From NCBI GenBank assembly GCA_030614005.1, contig JAUWKS010000025.1:1-44274 (forward strand): 44,274 nucleotides of DNA, written 5' to 3'. This stretch comes from Candidatus Heimdallarchaeota archaeon (GTDB taxonomy: Archaea > Asgardarchaeota > Heimdallarchaeia > JABLTI01). Under the pieces are notes generated by a model that saw nothing but the letters and a program-made list of their open reading frames with translations, had not been told where the DNA came from and did no database searches. The first letter of the stretch is position 1; each line of letters begins with the position of its first letter. Below are positions 7,392 to 14,192 of the stretch, piece after piece. Both the position numbers and the translations under genes were made by a program.

Positions 7392-7970
7392 ATGAAGAAA
7401 CAAACAATTACTAAAATTGTTACTTTATGTTTAATAATAGTAACTCTTTCGCCAATTGTGACTTTAACAGTACAATCTCAGATGAATGGAAGTTTCGATG
7501 ATCTCACTACTAAAGGAGAAGATACGAAACTTTACAAAGGCTTACTCTATAAAACTGGTACATTAGGAAATATTATGAGTATAGACAGTTATCACTTCCA
7601 AATGAAAGCAGGTAAAACTTATTTGCTTCGAGCAAAATTTGATATTACAGCAGGGGCATTTTCCTTAGATGTCAATGGTCCAGGTGGAAATCATGTTTTT
7701 CCAGTAACTTGGGATACTGACGACCCTAAAAGTGCAAGGGTTATACAATTTTTATTCACTCCAACTGATACTGGGGATCATTCAATTTTTGTCTGGTGTA
7801 TTATAGGCAATGATGCTGGTGATTACTCCCTTTATGTGAATCAAGACGGTTTTGCAGGTTGGTGGTGGATGTTAGCTGCTGGAATTGGTGTAATGCTTCT
7901 AATTGTTATTACTTTTGTAGTTATCTCGCGAGCTACTAAGCCTAAAAAGAGAAGAAAGAAAAGAAGATGA
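7392..7970 (+). CDS. Secreted surface protein with a PPC-like beta domain
   Basis: A 192-residue protein. The ATG at 7392 has GGTGA just upstream and gives a clean signal peptide (MKKQTITKIVTLCLIIVTLS...); the ATG at 7380 is less likely. The extracellular part (about 28-150) carries SYHFQMKAGKTYLLRAKFD, FSLDVNGPGG and a later FTPTDTGDHSIFVW...GDYSLYV. This order resembles bacterial pre-peptidase C-terminal (PPC) beta-sandwich domains, in which a DxF-x-F strand, a GPxG-like turn and a GxYxL strand recur. A membrane helix (WWWMLAAGIGVMLLIVITFVV) and a very basic tail (KPKKRRKKRR) follow. It is probably a cell-surface adhesion or binding module; the ligand is unknown. Confidence 0.75.
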   Translation: MKKQTITKIVTLCLIIVTLSPIVTLTVQSQMNGSFDDLTTKGEDTKLYKGLLYKTGTLGNIMSIDSYHFQMKAGKTYLLRAKFDITAGAFSLDVNGPGGNHVFPVTWDTDDPKSARVIQFLFTPTDTGDHSIFVWCIIGNDAGDYSLYVNQDGFAGWWWMLAAGIGVMLLIVITFVVISRATKPKKRRKKRR

Positions 7971-7971
7971 T

Positions 7972-8001
7972 AGAAAAAAAGTTTTTCTCTCTATTTTTTT
8001 T
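7972..8001 (+). terminator. Weak hairpin plus poly-T
   Basis: AGAAAAA/TTTTTCT can pair just after the stop codon, followed by a run of eight T. It probably ends the surface-protein transcript. Confidence 0.4.
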
Positions 8002-8085
8002 AGCTATTCTTTTTTCCTATGAGTAAAGAGTTTATTACTATGTAATTCAATAGAAATCCTTGAAAGAAAACACTTGGTTTTGACT

Positions 8086-9084
8086 ATGCAGATCACTGTT
8101 CAAACTCCTTCTCGCTTGCATTTTGGGTTAATAGACCTTAATGGAGAATTGGGAAGAATCAATGGAAGTTTCGGAGTAGCTTTAGAAAAACCAAGCTGGT
8201 TAATAAAATATTATTCTGATGATCAGCTATTCGAACCAGCAATACTCGAAAAAAACACTCTAGCGGTTATCGCTAAATTTGATGATTATTTCGGAGTATC
8301 ATCTCCAGATCTTAGGATAATGATAACTGATTCAATACCAAGACATGTTGGTTTAGGGTCTAATACTCAATTTCTTCTTGCACTTGGATCCATTCTTTCA
8401 AGAATCCACAAACTCGATGTTAGCGTTACAGAGATTGCAAAAGCTGTTCAGCGTGGTGGTACGAGTGGTATAGGTGTTGCATCTTTCGATAAAGGAGGAA
8501 TAATTTTGGATGGTGGTCATTCCTTTGGTCCTGGAAAACAAACTGAAACATTTCAACCATCTCGCACATCAAAAGCTCCCCCTCCTCCAATAATTTTTAG
8601 GCAGTATCCCCCGGAAAATTGGCACTTTGTTTTAATTACTCCAGATGCAAAAGAAGGAGCATCTGGTATTAAAGAAGCTAATTTATTTAGAGATAATTGT
8701 CCAATCCCTGCTGAAGGAGTAGAAAAACTCTCGAGATTACTAATAATGAAGATTCTTCCTTCATTAATTGAAAAAGATATTAAAACATTTGGCGAAGGAT
8801 TAACAACAATGCAACGTATTATGCCAAAATTCGGGATGGATTATAATAATTCTGATTTCAACCAAGAAATTTTTACCTCTCTGCTGAAAAACGAAAAATC
8901 TTGTGGACATGGAATAAGCTCGTTTGGACCAACGATATTTGCTTTAGCTGACTCGGAAAATTCTGCACTATCCATAATAAACTCAATAACTGAAAATTAT
9001 AGTAAACATAAATTCAAATTATTATCTAAATCGAAAATCAATATAACTGGTGCATATATCGCGGTGGAAAAGTCCAGTAAATAA
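8086..9084 (+). CDS. Beta-ribofuranosylaminobenzene 5'-phosphate synthase
   Basis: A 332-residue cytosolic enzyme of the GHMP-kinase superfamily. It joins 4-hydroxybenzoate (formerly thought 4-aminobenzoate) to PRPP, the committed step of the tetrahydromethanopterin ring system. The N-terminus (TPSRLHFGLIDLNGELGR) and the glycine-rich motif PRHVGLGSNTQ (about 85-95) are characteristic. Further motifs are GGTSGIGVASFDKGGIILDG and a late GHGISSFGPTIFAL. The ATG at 8086 is used rather than an in-frame TTG 12 nt upstream, since the family starts close to I-x-x-P-S-R-L-H. The gene implies a methanopterin-type C1 carrier in the cell. No other pathway gene is nearby. Confidence 0.88.
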   Translation: MQITVQTPSRLHFGLIDLNGELGRINGSFGVALEKPSWLIKYYSDDQLFEPAILEKNTLAVIAKFDDYFGVSSPDLRIMITDSIPRHVGLGSNTQFLLALGSILSRIHKLDVSVTEIAKAVQRGGTSGIGVASFDKGGIILDGGHSFGPGKQTETFQPSRTSKAPPPPIIFRQYPPENWHFVLITPDAKEGASGIKEANLFRDNCPIPAEGVEKLSRLLIMKILPSLIEKDIKTFGEGLTTMQRIMPKFGMDYNNSDFNQEIFTSLLKNEKSCGHGISSFGPTIFALADSENSALSIINSITENYSKHKFKLLSKSKINITGAYIAVEKSSK

Positions 9085-9090
9085 GAAAAA

Positions 9091-9124
9091 AAAATCGTAC
9101 TGGTAGAACCCAGTGAACGATTTT
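9091..9124. terminator. Bidirectional hairpin terminator
   Basis: AAAATCGT (9091-9098) pairs with ACGATTTT (9117-9124), and ACTGG pairs with CCAGT inside it across a small internal loop. It lies between convergent genes with A/T tracts on both sides. Confidence 0.65.
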
Positions 9125-9145
9125 ACTATAACTAATATTTTACTA

Positions 9146-9595
9146 TTATGTTAGTCCGAGCTTATCTTTTGACATCTTCTCAATGACGCCACCAATTTTT
9201 GGTGCTATTTGTTCAAAGAAGTGTTGATATCCAAAAACAACTGCACCAAGCTCAGATTTGAAAGTCACTAAATCTGAATCAGCAGGTAAATCGTTTTCAG
9301 AATAGACATTTCCCTCAGGGTCAATTGAAAATGTTACTTCATTCAAATTAAAATTAGCTAATAGAAGATTTGCATGCACTGCACCAACTAATTCTTCTGG
9401 AATTTCATTAGCTGGTATTATTTGACAGAAGAGCTGCATCCATTCAGGGGCAATAACAATTCTAACATTAAAAGTGCGGTCATCAATTTTGTACGGTAGC
9501 ATGATCTCTGATCCATTTGGTGAAATAAAACATTTCAAATTTAGTTCATCTAACCAACCCTTAACTTTTTCAACTGTTTCTAGTATTTCAGGCAT
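9146..9595 (-). CDS. YbjN/CesT-like small protein
   Basis: A 149-residue soluble protein. The start is taken at the ATG at 9595; an in-frame TTG lies 18 nt upstream. It opens with an amphipathic helix (ETVEKVKGWLDELN) and a strand with NGSEIMLPYKID. Further on, EELVGAVHANLLLANFNLNE, FSIDPEGNVYSENDLPAD and a long helix (VVFGYQHFFEQIAPKI) follow. This alpha-beta order, with a conserved LLxxNx..L..V.F..D and a late Y.E.DLP, is like the YbjN/type III chaperone-like fold. Such proteins are usually binding modules without catalysis. It is convergent with the beta-RFAP synthase gene and has no clear partner. The fold assignment is tentative. Confidence 0.55.
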   Translation of the reverse strand: MPEILETVEKVKGWLDELNLKCFISPNGSEIMLPYKIDDRTFNVRIVIAPEWMQLFCQIIPANEIPEELVGAVHANLLLANFNLNEVTFSIDPEGNVYSENDLPADSDLVTFKSELGAVVFGYQHFFEQIAPKIGGVIEKMSKDKLGLT

Positions 9596-9813
9596 AGTAA
9601 TTAATATCTCCAATCATTCCTAAGAAACTTTTAACCCACTTCATAAATTAAACTTTTCCAAACTAGTTGATATTTCTCAATATCTCACTTTTGGTTCATT
9701 GGAGTAATTTTTTTAAGTGCAGAAATACGATACTTTAAAAGCAAAACAAATTTGGTAGTAAAAGGACTATAAGTTTAATTATGTCGGTATTATAGAGGAG
9801 TATGGTTTGAAGT

Positions 9814-9978
9814 ATGAATGAACGAAGTATACAAGTAACAGAAAGGTGTCCTCTGTGTGGTAGCAAGACAGTAAAAATTGTTTATCACACGGAGCTCGGG
9901 ATTGTTATTCTTTCCGAATATAATTGCAAAAATTGTGGTACTTTTGTTCGCATGAATTTCTTAGTATCCGATCAGTAA
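9814..9978 (+). CDS. 54-residue zinc-ribbon protein
   Basis: The sequence starts MNERSIQVTERCPLCGSK and later reads EYNCKNCGTFVRMNF. The two CxxC pairs, 23 residues apart, form a textbook zinc ribbon, and almost nothing else is present. A GGAG lies 13 nt upstream of the ATG; the in-frame ATG at 9802 is followed immediately by a stop and cannot be used. The gene ends 28 nt before the convergent EamA gene. Small lone zinc ribbons in archaea are often nucleic-acid-binding or transcription-related, but no specific role can be read here. Confidence 0.7.
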   Translation: MNERSIQVTERCPLCGSKTVKIVYHTELGIVILSEYNCKNCGTFVRMNFLVSDQ

Positions 9979-10006
9979 TTTTAGAGTTATTTCTCTCTTT
10001 ATTTCT

Positions 10007-11071
10007 TCAAAATAGTATTATCAACCAAATACCAGACATGGTTATTATTGTACCCACCACTAATTTCCAGGATATCTTTTCTTTAAGAAAAACAACTGAG
10101 AGAGGTGTTGCTATTAATGGAGCGGCTGCAGATATTGCCGCAGTTGTGGATGCTGAAGAAAATTGTAATGCGAAAGCATATAGTAATCCCCCAGCAGTAC
10201 TTCCGATTAATCCTGCTATAATAACAAGTAGCACACCTTTCCAACTAAATTTGCTCTTATATTTTCCACGATTTGATGATGCAAATAGTAAGAGCGATAT
10301 TGGAGCTACACAAACGATTCTAAAGGCGGTTGCAGGTAGTCCTTCTAAACTTTGATCTTCGAAAGCTAGATCCAATAATACTGTTCCAATAGTCCAACAG
10401 AATGCAGTAATTAATGCTCCACCAATTCCTAAAAGTAGGTGTTTCTTTTTCAACTTGAATTTTGGAGTTTCTTCTCCTGAAACCTCTTCTTTTTCTTCCG
10501 AATGCTTTTCTGTATCTTCAATTTGTTCATCTTCGTTCTCTGAAATTTTTTCTTCAGAGGCTTTTTCCAAATCTTCTGTTTTTTCAATGATGGTTTCTTC
10601 AGTTGGTTTCTGATTTCCAATTTCATTTACATTAATTGATATAGATACTAAATATACTCCACCTATTACTAGAATCACCCCTACCATTCTTGCCCATTGA
10701 AAATTTTCTGAACCAATAATTAATCCCAAAATATAGGTCAATAAGGGATAACTAACAGCAATGGGATATGCCTTTGACAGACCAATCAACTGTTGACTGA
10801 AATAGAAAATCATGTCCCCAACAACTACGGCGATAAATGTCCCTCCCGCTAAATAGAGAGCAATCTTCCAAGTTAGATTAAAAGTTGAACTGATTATTCC
10901 CATTGAAGCGATAATGACTATGTAAATAATAGCTGATAAAGTTAAACGAATAGCATTAACTGCAAAAGGAGTAATCTTATTACCTTGCGATTTAATTATT
11001 ACATTCCCTACGCCAAAACATATAGCCCCTCCAACTGCTGCAATCTCACCAAGGAAATTTGTTATTGTCAT
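10007..11071 (-). CDS. EamA/DMT-family transporter
   Basis: A 354-residue integral membrane protein with the two-fold EamA architecture, five membrane helices in each half, typical of the drug/metabolite transporter superfamily. The first half begins GEIAAVGGAICFGVGNVIIK; the last helices include AISAAAPLIATPLSVVFLKEK, a hallmark of the EamA C-terminal half. Unusually, the halves are joined by a loop of about 60 residues (about 150-210) that is almost entirely Glu, Asp, Lys and Ser and is probably cytosolic. Substrate cannot be told. A decayed copy of the 5' end of this gene lies at 12373-12438. Confidence 0.85.
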   Translation of the reverse strand: MTITNFLGEIAAVGGAICFGVGNVIIKSQGNKITPFAVNAIRLTLSAIIYIVIIASMGIISSTFNLTWKIALYLAGGTFIAVVVGDMIFYFSQQLIGLSKAYPIAVSYPLLTYILGLIIGSENFQWARMVGVILVIGGVYLVSISINVNEIGNQKPTEETIIEKTEDLEKASEEKISENEDEQIEDTEKHSEEKEEVSGEETPKFKLKKKHLLLGIGGALITAFCWTIGTVLLDLAFEDQSLEGLPATAFRIVCVAPISLLLFASSNRGKYKSKFSWKGVLLVIIAGLIGSTAGGLLYAFALQFSSASTTAAISAAAPLIATPLSVVFLKEKISWKLVVGTIITMSGIWLIILF

Positions 11072-11184
11072 CTACCTATCTCTTGAAATAATCAATTACT
11101 ACTATTAACCTTATTTATTCTTATTGTTGAAAAAGATAAAACAGCGTATATAATATTCGACAACAATCAGACAAAATTATTCTA

Positions 11185-11616
11185 TTAATCTTCCTTGATT
11201 GTTGCATATGATATATTATGACTGACGTAATAAATCGGTTCACCAAATGTATTGTACATTTCAGCTTTTCTAATAGAACTAACAATTAATTTAATTTTTA
11301 GTAAATTACCATCCGATAATGAAAACAAATTCCATCTTTCATCCTGTGGTTCAAAATTAACTAAAATAGATTTGTGTTTTTTTGAATCAAATGGTTCTTG
11401 ACTTGGTTTGCCTTTTAATTCTTTATCAACAATTGCAGTTACAGTAACAATTCCAGCTGTGATATATGTTGGAACATTAAATGAATCTACACCGGTTTTA
11501 AATATCTTAGTTGGTAGATAAATCGCTTTCAAAATAGCTCCATCTTCAAGCATATAAACATTCCAATTAAACTTATAGAAATCAAATTCTAACTCTTCTT
11601 CTATCTTAAGTTCCAT
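11185..11616 (-). CDS. Unknown soluble protein, third gene of a tight cassette
   Basis: A 143-residue protein without signal peptide or membrane helix, rich in beta-strand-like alternation (FDFYKFNWNVYMLEDGAILK, YITAGIVTVTAIVDKEL, LLKIKLIVSSIRKAEM). The ATG at 11616 is chosen over the TTG at 11634: it follows the stop of the previous gene by 2 nt, and GGAG lies within that gene 11 nt upstream. The middle holds a polar loop (KGKPSQEPFDSKKHKS). No known family is recognised. The head-to-tail packing with the two genes before it indicates one transcript and probably one function. Confidence 0.7.
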   Translation of the reverse strand: MELKIEEELEFDFYKFNWNVYMLEDGAILKAIYLPTKIFKTGVDSFNVPTYITAGIVTVTAIVDKELKGKPSQEPFDSKKHKSILVNFEPQDERWNLFSLSDGNLLKIKLIVSSIRKAEMYNTFGEPIYYVSHNISYATIKED

Positions 11617-11618
11617 TA

Positions 11619-11798
11619 TTATTTTGCTCTCCAAGTTTTATTTACATATAATTTTCCTCGAGTAATTACATATTTACTTGCTCTATGTGCACCAGAACCT
11701 TGACTTTGACCTTTTGGATCGAATTTTCTTGCTTCAACTGTTATTTGTTGAAATCTAAACCTATCCCCTTCTTTAAGATATTCAGTTTTATCAGTCAT
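11619..11798 (-). CDS. 59-residue basic protein, middle gene of the cassette
   Basis: The product starts MTDKTEYLKEGDRFRFQQ and has a basic, glycine/serine-rich centre (KFDPKGQSQGSGAHRASK) and a YVITRGKLYVNKTWRAK end. It starts 2 nt after the stop of the wHTH-like gene and ends 2 nt before the next start. The spacing alone strongly supports it as a real gene. High lysine and arginine content would fit nucleic-acid binding, but no family is recognised. Confidence 0.65.
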   Translation of the reverse strand: MTDKTEYLKEGDRFRFQQITVEARKFDPKGQSQGSGAHRASKYVITRGKLYVNKTWRAK

Positions 11799-11800
11799 AC

Positions 11801-12160
11801 CTACTCAATTTTACCATTTGCTTTTAATTTATCTAAGATATCAAGAATATCCCAAGTTTCATTAAATTTGAATTCTTTAATTATTGAATCTGTATCTATA
11901 TCAGGATTGTTCTTAATAAGTGAAAAGATTTCCTTTTCTAGCTTTTCTAGGTTTAAGGGCTTCTCAAAAGGTATGAATCTTGTTTTTGAGAAATCAAAAA
12001 CAATTGGTTCTAAAACAATGTAAATTCCATTATATGCTTTCTTTTCTTCATCTGAATATATTTCTACACTTGTTTCATCTCTTCTGATTGTAGTATCTAG
12101 TGCAGTTAATAATTCCTCATTAGAGAAAGCTGAAATGGTTTCAGTTATAGTTTCGGACAT
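11801..12160 (-). CDS. Putative winged-helix-like protein, first gene of the cassette
   Basis: A 119-residue soluble protein. GGGTGAG lies 3 nt before the ATG, a strong archaeal ribosome binding site. The N-terminal half begins MSETITETISAFSNEEL and includes an IYIVLEPIVFDFSKTRF beta stretch. The C-terminal half (about 72-119) runs LEKEIFSLIKNNPDIDTDS, then a second helix, then WDILDILDKLKANGKIE. That pattern (helix, NNPDID turn, two helices, LKANGKIE wing) is what winged helix-turn-helix domains look like. It could be the regulator of the cassette or a structural partner. The domain call rests on pattern only. Confidence 0.6.
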   Translation of the reverse strand: MSETITETISAFSNEELLTALDTTIRRDETSVEIYSDEEKKAYNGIYIVLEPIVFDFSKTRFIPFEKPLNLEKLEKEIFSLIKNNPDIDTDSIIKEFKFNETWDILDILDKLKANGKIE

Positions 12161-12464
12161 TTTCTCACCCTTAGGTTTTATCTATACTTATAGTAATCTT
12201 TTTTGAATAAAAACATTAACATCTTATACATTGTTTAGCATATTTTTAATGTTATTCGATTAGATTTTTCAAAGAAAAAATTGAATTAATCTTTTCCAAT
12301 ATTCATTTCAAAAGAGCTTTTTCGTTTTTAACATTTGATAATAATCAAACCATTTTTCATTAATTATAATTCAATGATTTCAAAACAAATTGCACTGGTT
12401 ATTGCTGCAATTTCACCAAGATAATCAATAATTGCCAACAGTAGTTTGCTCTATGTAAATTGGA
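12161..12464. other. 304-nt AT-rich intergenic region
   Basis: The region has very high A+T and no intact gene. It holds the promoter of the three-gene cassette at its left end (no clear TATA element could be singled out) and, on the minus strand, a decayed fragment of the EamA transporter gene (12373-12438). Confidence 0.6.
12373..12438 (-). pseudogene. Decayed copy of the EamA transporter 5' end
   Basis: Read from a TTG at 12438, the frame gives (M)AIIDYLGEIAAITSAICFE and stops a few codons later at 12364. The intact transporter at 10007-11071 begins MTITNFLGEIAAVGGAICFG. About 13 of 19 positions are identical, in register from the first codon. The nucleotide sequence is also alike around CTTGGTGAAATTGC. 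This is best explained as a remnant of an old duplication with the cassette now between the copies. Confidence 0.6.
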
Positions 12465-12971
12465 TTATTCATCAAAGACATCATTGTGTTTCAAAAACTT
12501 TTCATATGTTTTGTCAAGTGCTTCAGAAATAACGCGAGTGTCTGTGAGAATAGGCATAAAATTAGTATCACCAGACCATCTTGGAACAACATGAATATGA
12601 ACATGTGTTTTTAGTCCTGCTCCTGAAACTTTTCCTAAATTTATTCCAATATTGAATCCTTCTGGTTTGATTGATTCTTTAAGTACCTTTACTGATTTTG
12701 CCATTAGCTGCCACATTTCTTGATAGGTAGTTGAAGGTATCGATTCAATTTCAGCTGTATGTTGTTTAGGTGCAACCATTAAGTGCCCTGCAATGTAGGG
12801 GTACTTATTTAGCATAACAATTGCATTATCTCCTCTAAAGAGAATGAGGTTTTTTTTATCTTCATCTTCTTTGAGAATGTCACAGATAAAACAGCTATCA
12901 TCTGATTTTTCTTCTTGAATATATTCAATTCTCCAAGGGGCCCAAATTTTTCGCACGAGTATCACATTCAC
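12465..12971 (-). CDS. HIT-family nucleotide hydrolase/transferase
   Basis: A 168-residue soluble protein with the histidine triad KTHVHIHVVPRW (His123, His125, His127), whose middle histidine attacks the alpha-phosphate of nucleotide substrates. A CFIC pair (27-30) near the N-terminus, with His73 region (KQHTAEI), probably binds zinc as in many archaeal and bacterial HIT proteins. WAPWRIEYI near the start is also characteristic. Substrates in the family are AMP-amides, Ap3A/Ap4A or similar; which applies is not visible. All plausible starts are GTG (12971, 12965, 12956). The last would give the usual MRKIWAPWR opening, so the true protein may be five residues shorter. Confidence 0.88.
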   Translation of the reverse strand: MNVILVRKIWAPWRIEYIQEEKSDDSCFICDILKEDEDKKNLILFRGDNAIVMLNKYPYIAGHLMVAPKQHTAEIESIPSTTYQEMWQLMAKSVKVLKESIKPEGFNIGINLGKVSGAGLKTHVHIHVVPRWSGDTNFMPILTDTRVISEALDKTYEKFLKHNDVFDE

Positions 12972-13024
12972 TAAACTTGTCTATCCTTCTAGCGAGCTTT
13001 ATCCATTTCTTTCAAAAGTTATTT

Positions 13025-13282
13025 TTAATCAGGTTCAAGTGGGATTAATTTTACTAAAATAAAATAAACAATGATCATTAGTCCACCTGTCAAAATAATC
13101 GAAAGTAAAAAGAGCAATCTAAGTATTGTTGAGTTCATATCCCAATATAGTGCTAAACCACCAAGAACTCCTTGAAATAAATAATCGTCATTGGATCTAA
13201 AAAGAAGTCGAATATCATCATATTCTTCCTCCTTCTTCTCCTCCTCCATTTCTTTCTCAAAAGGCATCTTTTTTTCGGTCAT
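13025..13282 (-). CDS. PspC-domain membrane protein
   Basis: An 85-residue protein. The first 24 residues are highly charged and acidic (MTEKKMPFEKEMEEEKKEEE). Next comes the PspC pattern: RLLFRSNDDYLFQGVLGGLA, ALYWDMNSTILRLLFLL, then a hydrophobic segment (SIILTGGLMIIVYFILVKLI). In bacteria PspC is part of the phage-shock membrane-stress response; archaeal homologues are common but little studied. Gene order HARP, PspC, HIT on one strand with small gaps suggests a shared transcript. Confidence 0.8.
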   Translation of the reverse strand: MTEKKMPFEKEMEEEKKEEEYDDIRLLFRSNDDYLFQGVLGGLALYWDMNSTILRLLFLLSIILTGGLMIIVYFILVKLIPLEPD

Positions 13283-13333
13283 TTCATTTTCACCAATGGA
13301 ATGTTTATTTTTTTTATTTTTCGTTTGTAATTA

Positions 13334-14050
13334 TCAAACAGCTCTTTTCTTATTCCCACTATATTCTTTAATATTTTTCATAGCATAAGGAAGATCCTCA
13401 AGTCTTTCTATATATGTCAAAATAATTTGTGGAAAGAAATTCGCTTCAATAAATCTTATACCCATTCGCTCAGTCCAGGCTTTAATTCCTTTATCTGCAG
13501 AAACAACACCTGCTCCAAGTTCTTTTGCAAGAATAAGAGTGTCAATATCCGGCAATGAATCAAGAACTCCCCTCCTCATTCTTTGCCGATATTTATCTTC
13601 ATACGTTCGTGCAATATTTTTTTCTAAATCTTTTGGGTTTTGACCATCTTTTTTGAGAAGATTCTCTTCAGTTCTTTTGATTCCTTCTTTTATTGCTCGA
13701 CGTACGATATCCATTCCTTGATCAAGTCTATCACGAACATCTGAAACATACTCATAAATTACTTGAGATGAAAGAAGAACTGAATATCTGTCTGGAGACT
13801 TTCGAACTACCCAAGCTTCAACTTGATCAATATCACGAACGGTACATTTGTTTTCTAGTAAGAAAGTTTTCAATTCATTAAATGTGCTTGGGGGCATGTA
13901 GCAGGAGATATTTAACCGTAATCGTCCAATACTGATTAATTCTGTAAGCTGGTTTACAGCATCAGCGACTGAACCACCAAATTGACTTACCAATTTTGCA
14001 TCAGTAAAAGCAGTTGTATCCAAAACAAATCGTTGACGGGGAAATGACAT
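13334..14050 (-). CDS. RNA-free ribonuclease P (HARP), UPF0278 family
   Basis: A 238-residue PIN-domain nuclease of the family formerly labelled RNA ligase partner protein, now known as homologues of Aquifex RNase P. It removes 5' leaders from precursor tRNA without an RNA subunit. Catalytic aspartates are visible at Asp11 (RFVLDTTAFTD), Asp168/Asp170 (SLPDIDTLILAKE) and Asp186 (GVVSADKGIKAW). Between the PIN halves lies the helical insertion (about 95-160) with YVSDVRDRLDQG and RMRRGVLD that characterises HARP and drives its oligomerisation. Length is normal. The gene is divergent from the isomerase-like gene, and the PspC and HIT genes lie downstream. Confidence 0.9.
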   Translation of the reverse strand: MSFPRQRFVLDTTAFTDAKLVSQFGGSVADAVNQLTELISIGRLRLNISCYMPPSTFNELKTFLLENKCTVRDIDQVEAWVVRKSPDRYSVLLSSQVIYEYVSDVRDRLDQGMDIVRRAIKEGIKRTEENLLKKDGQNPKDLEKNIARTYEDKYRQRMRRGVLDSLPDIDTLILAKELGAGVVSADKGIKAWTERMGIRFIEANFFPQIILTYIERLEDLPYAMKNIKEYSGNKKRAV

Positions 14051-14146
14051 CTTTATTTCTCCAAGCCTCTTTGAGAATTCTTATGCAACAATACAAATTT
14101 TTTGTTATAAGAATTTATGGTTTGTCGGTTATATTATACAAACAAT

Positions 14147-14154
14147 AAATATAT
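14147..14154 (+). promoter_or_regulatory. Probable TATA element of the isomerase-like gene
   Basis: AAATATAT lies about 40 nt before the ATG at 14193 in the 142-nt divergent region with the HARP gene. Other AT-rich stretches there (TTATATTATAC at 14129-14139) could serve either gene, so the choice is uncertain. Confidence 0.3.
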
Positions 14155-14192
14155 CTAGCAAAAGAATAAAAATTCATTAGAATGTGTTTCAG

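Noticed and set aside
9924..10355. 143-codon plus-strand frame
   Set aside because: It lies mainly opposite the EamA transporter gene and has no protein-like features; it is a shadow of that gene and of the zinc-ribbon gene.
11685..12023. 112-codon plus-strand frame across the three-gene cassette
   Set aside because: It is antisense to two genes with perfect head-to-tail packing and has no ribosome binding site or family features.
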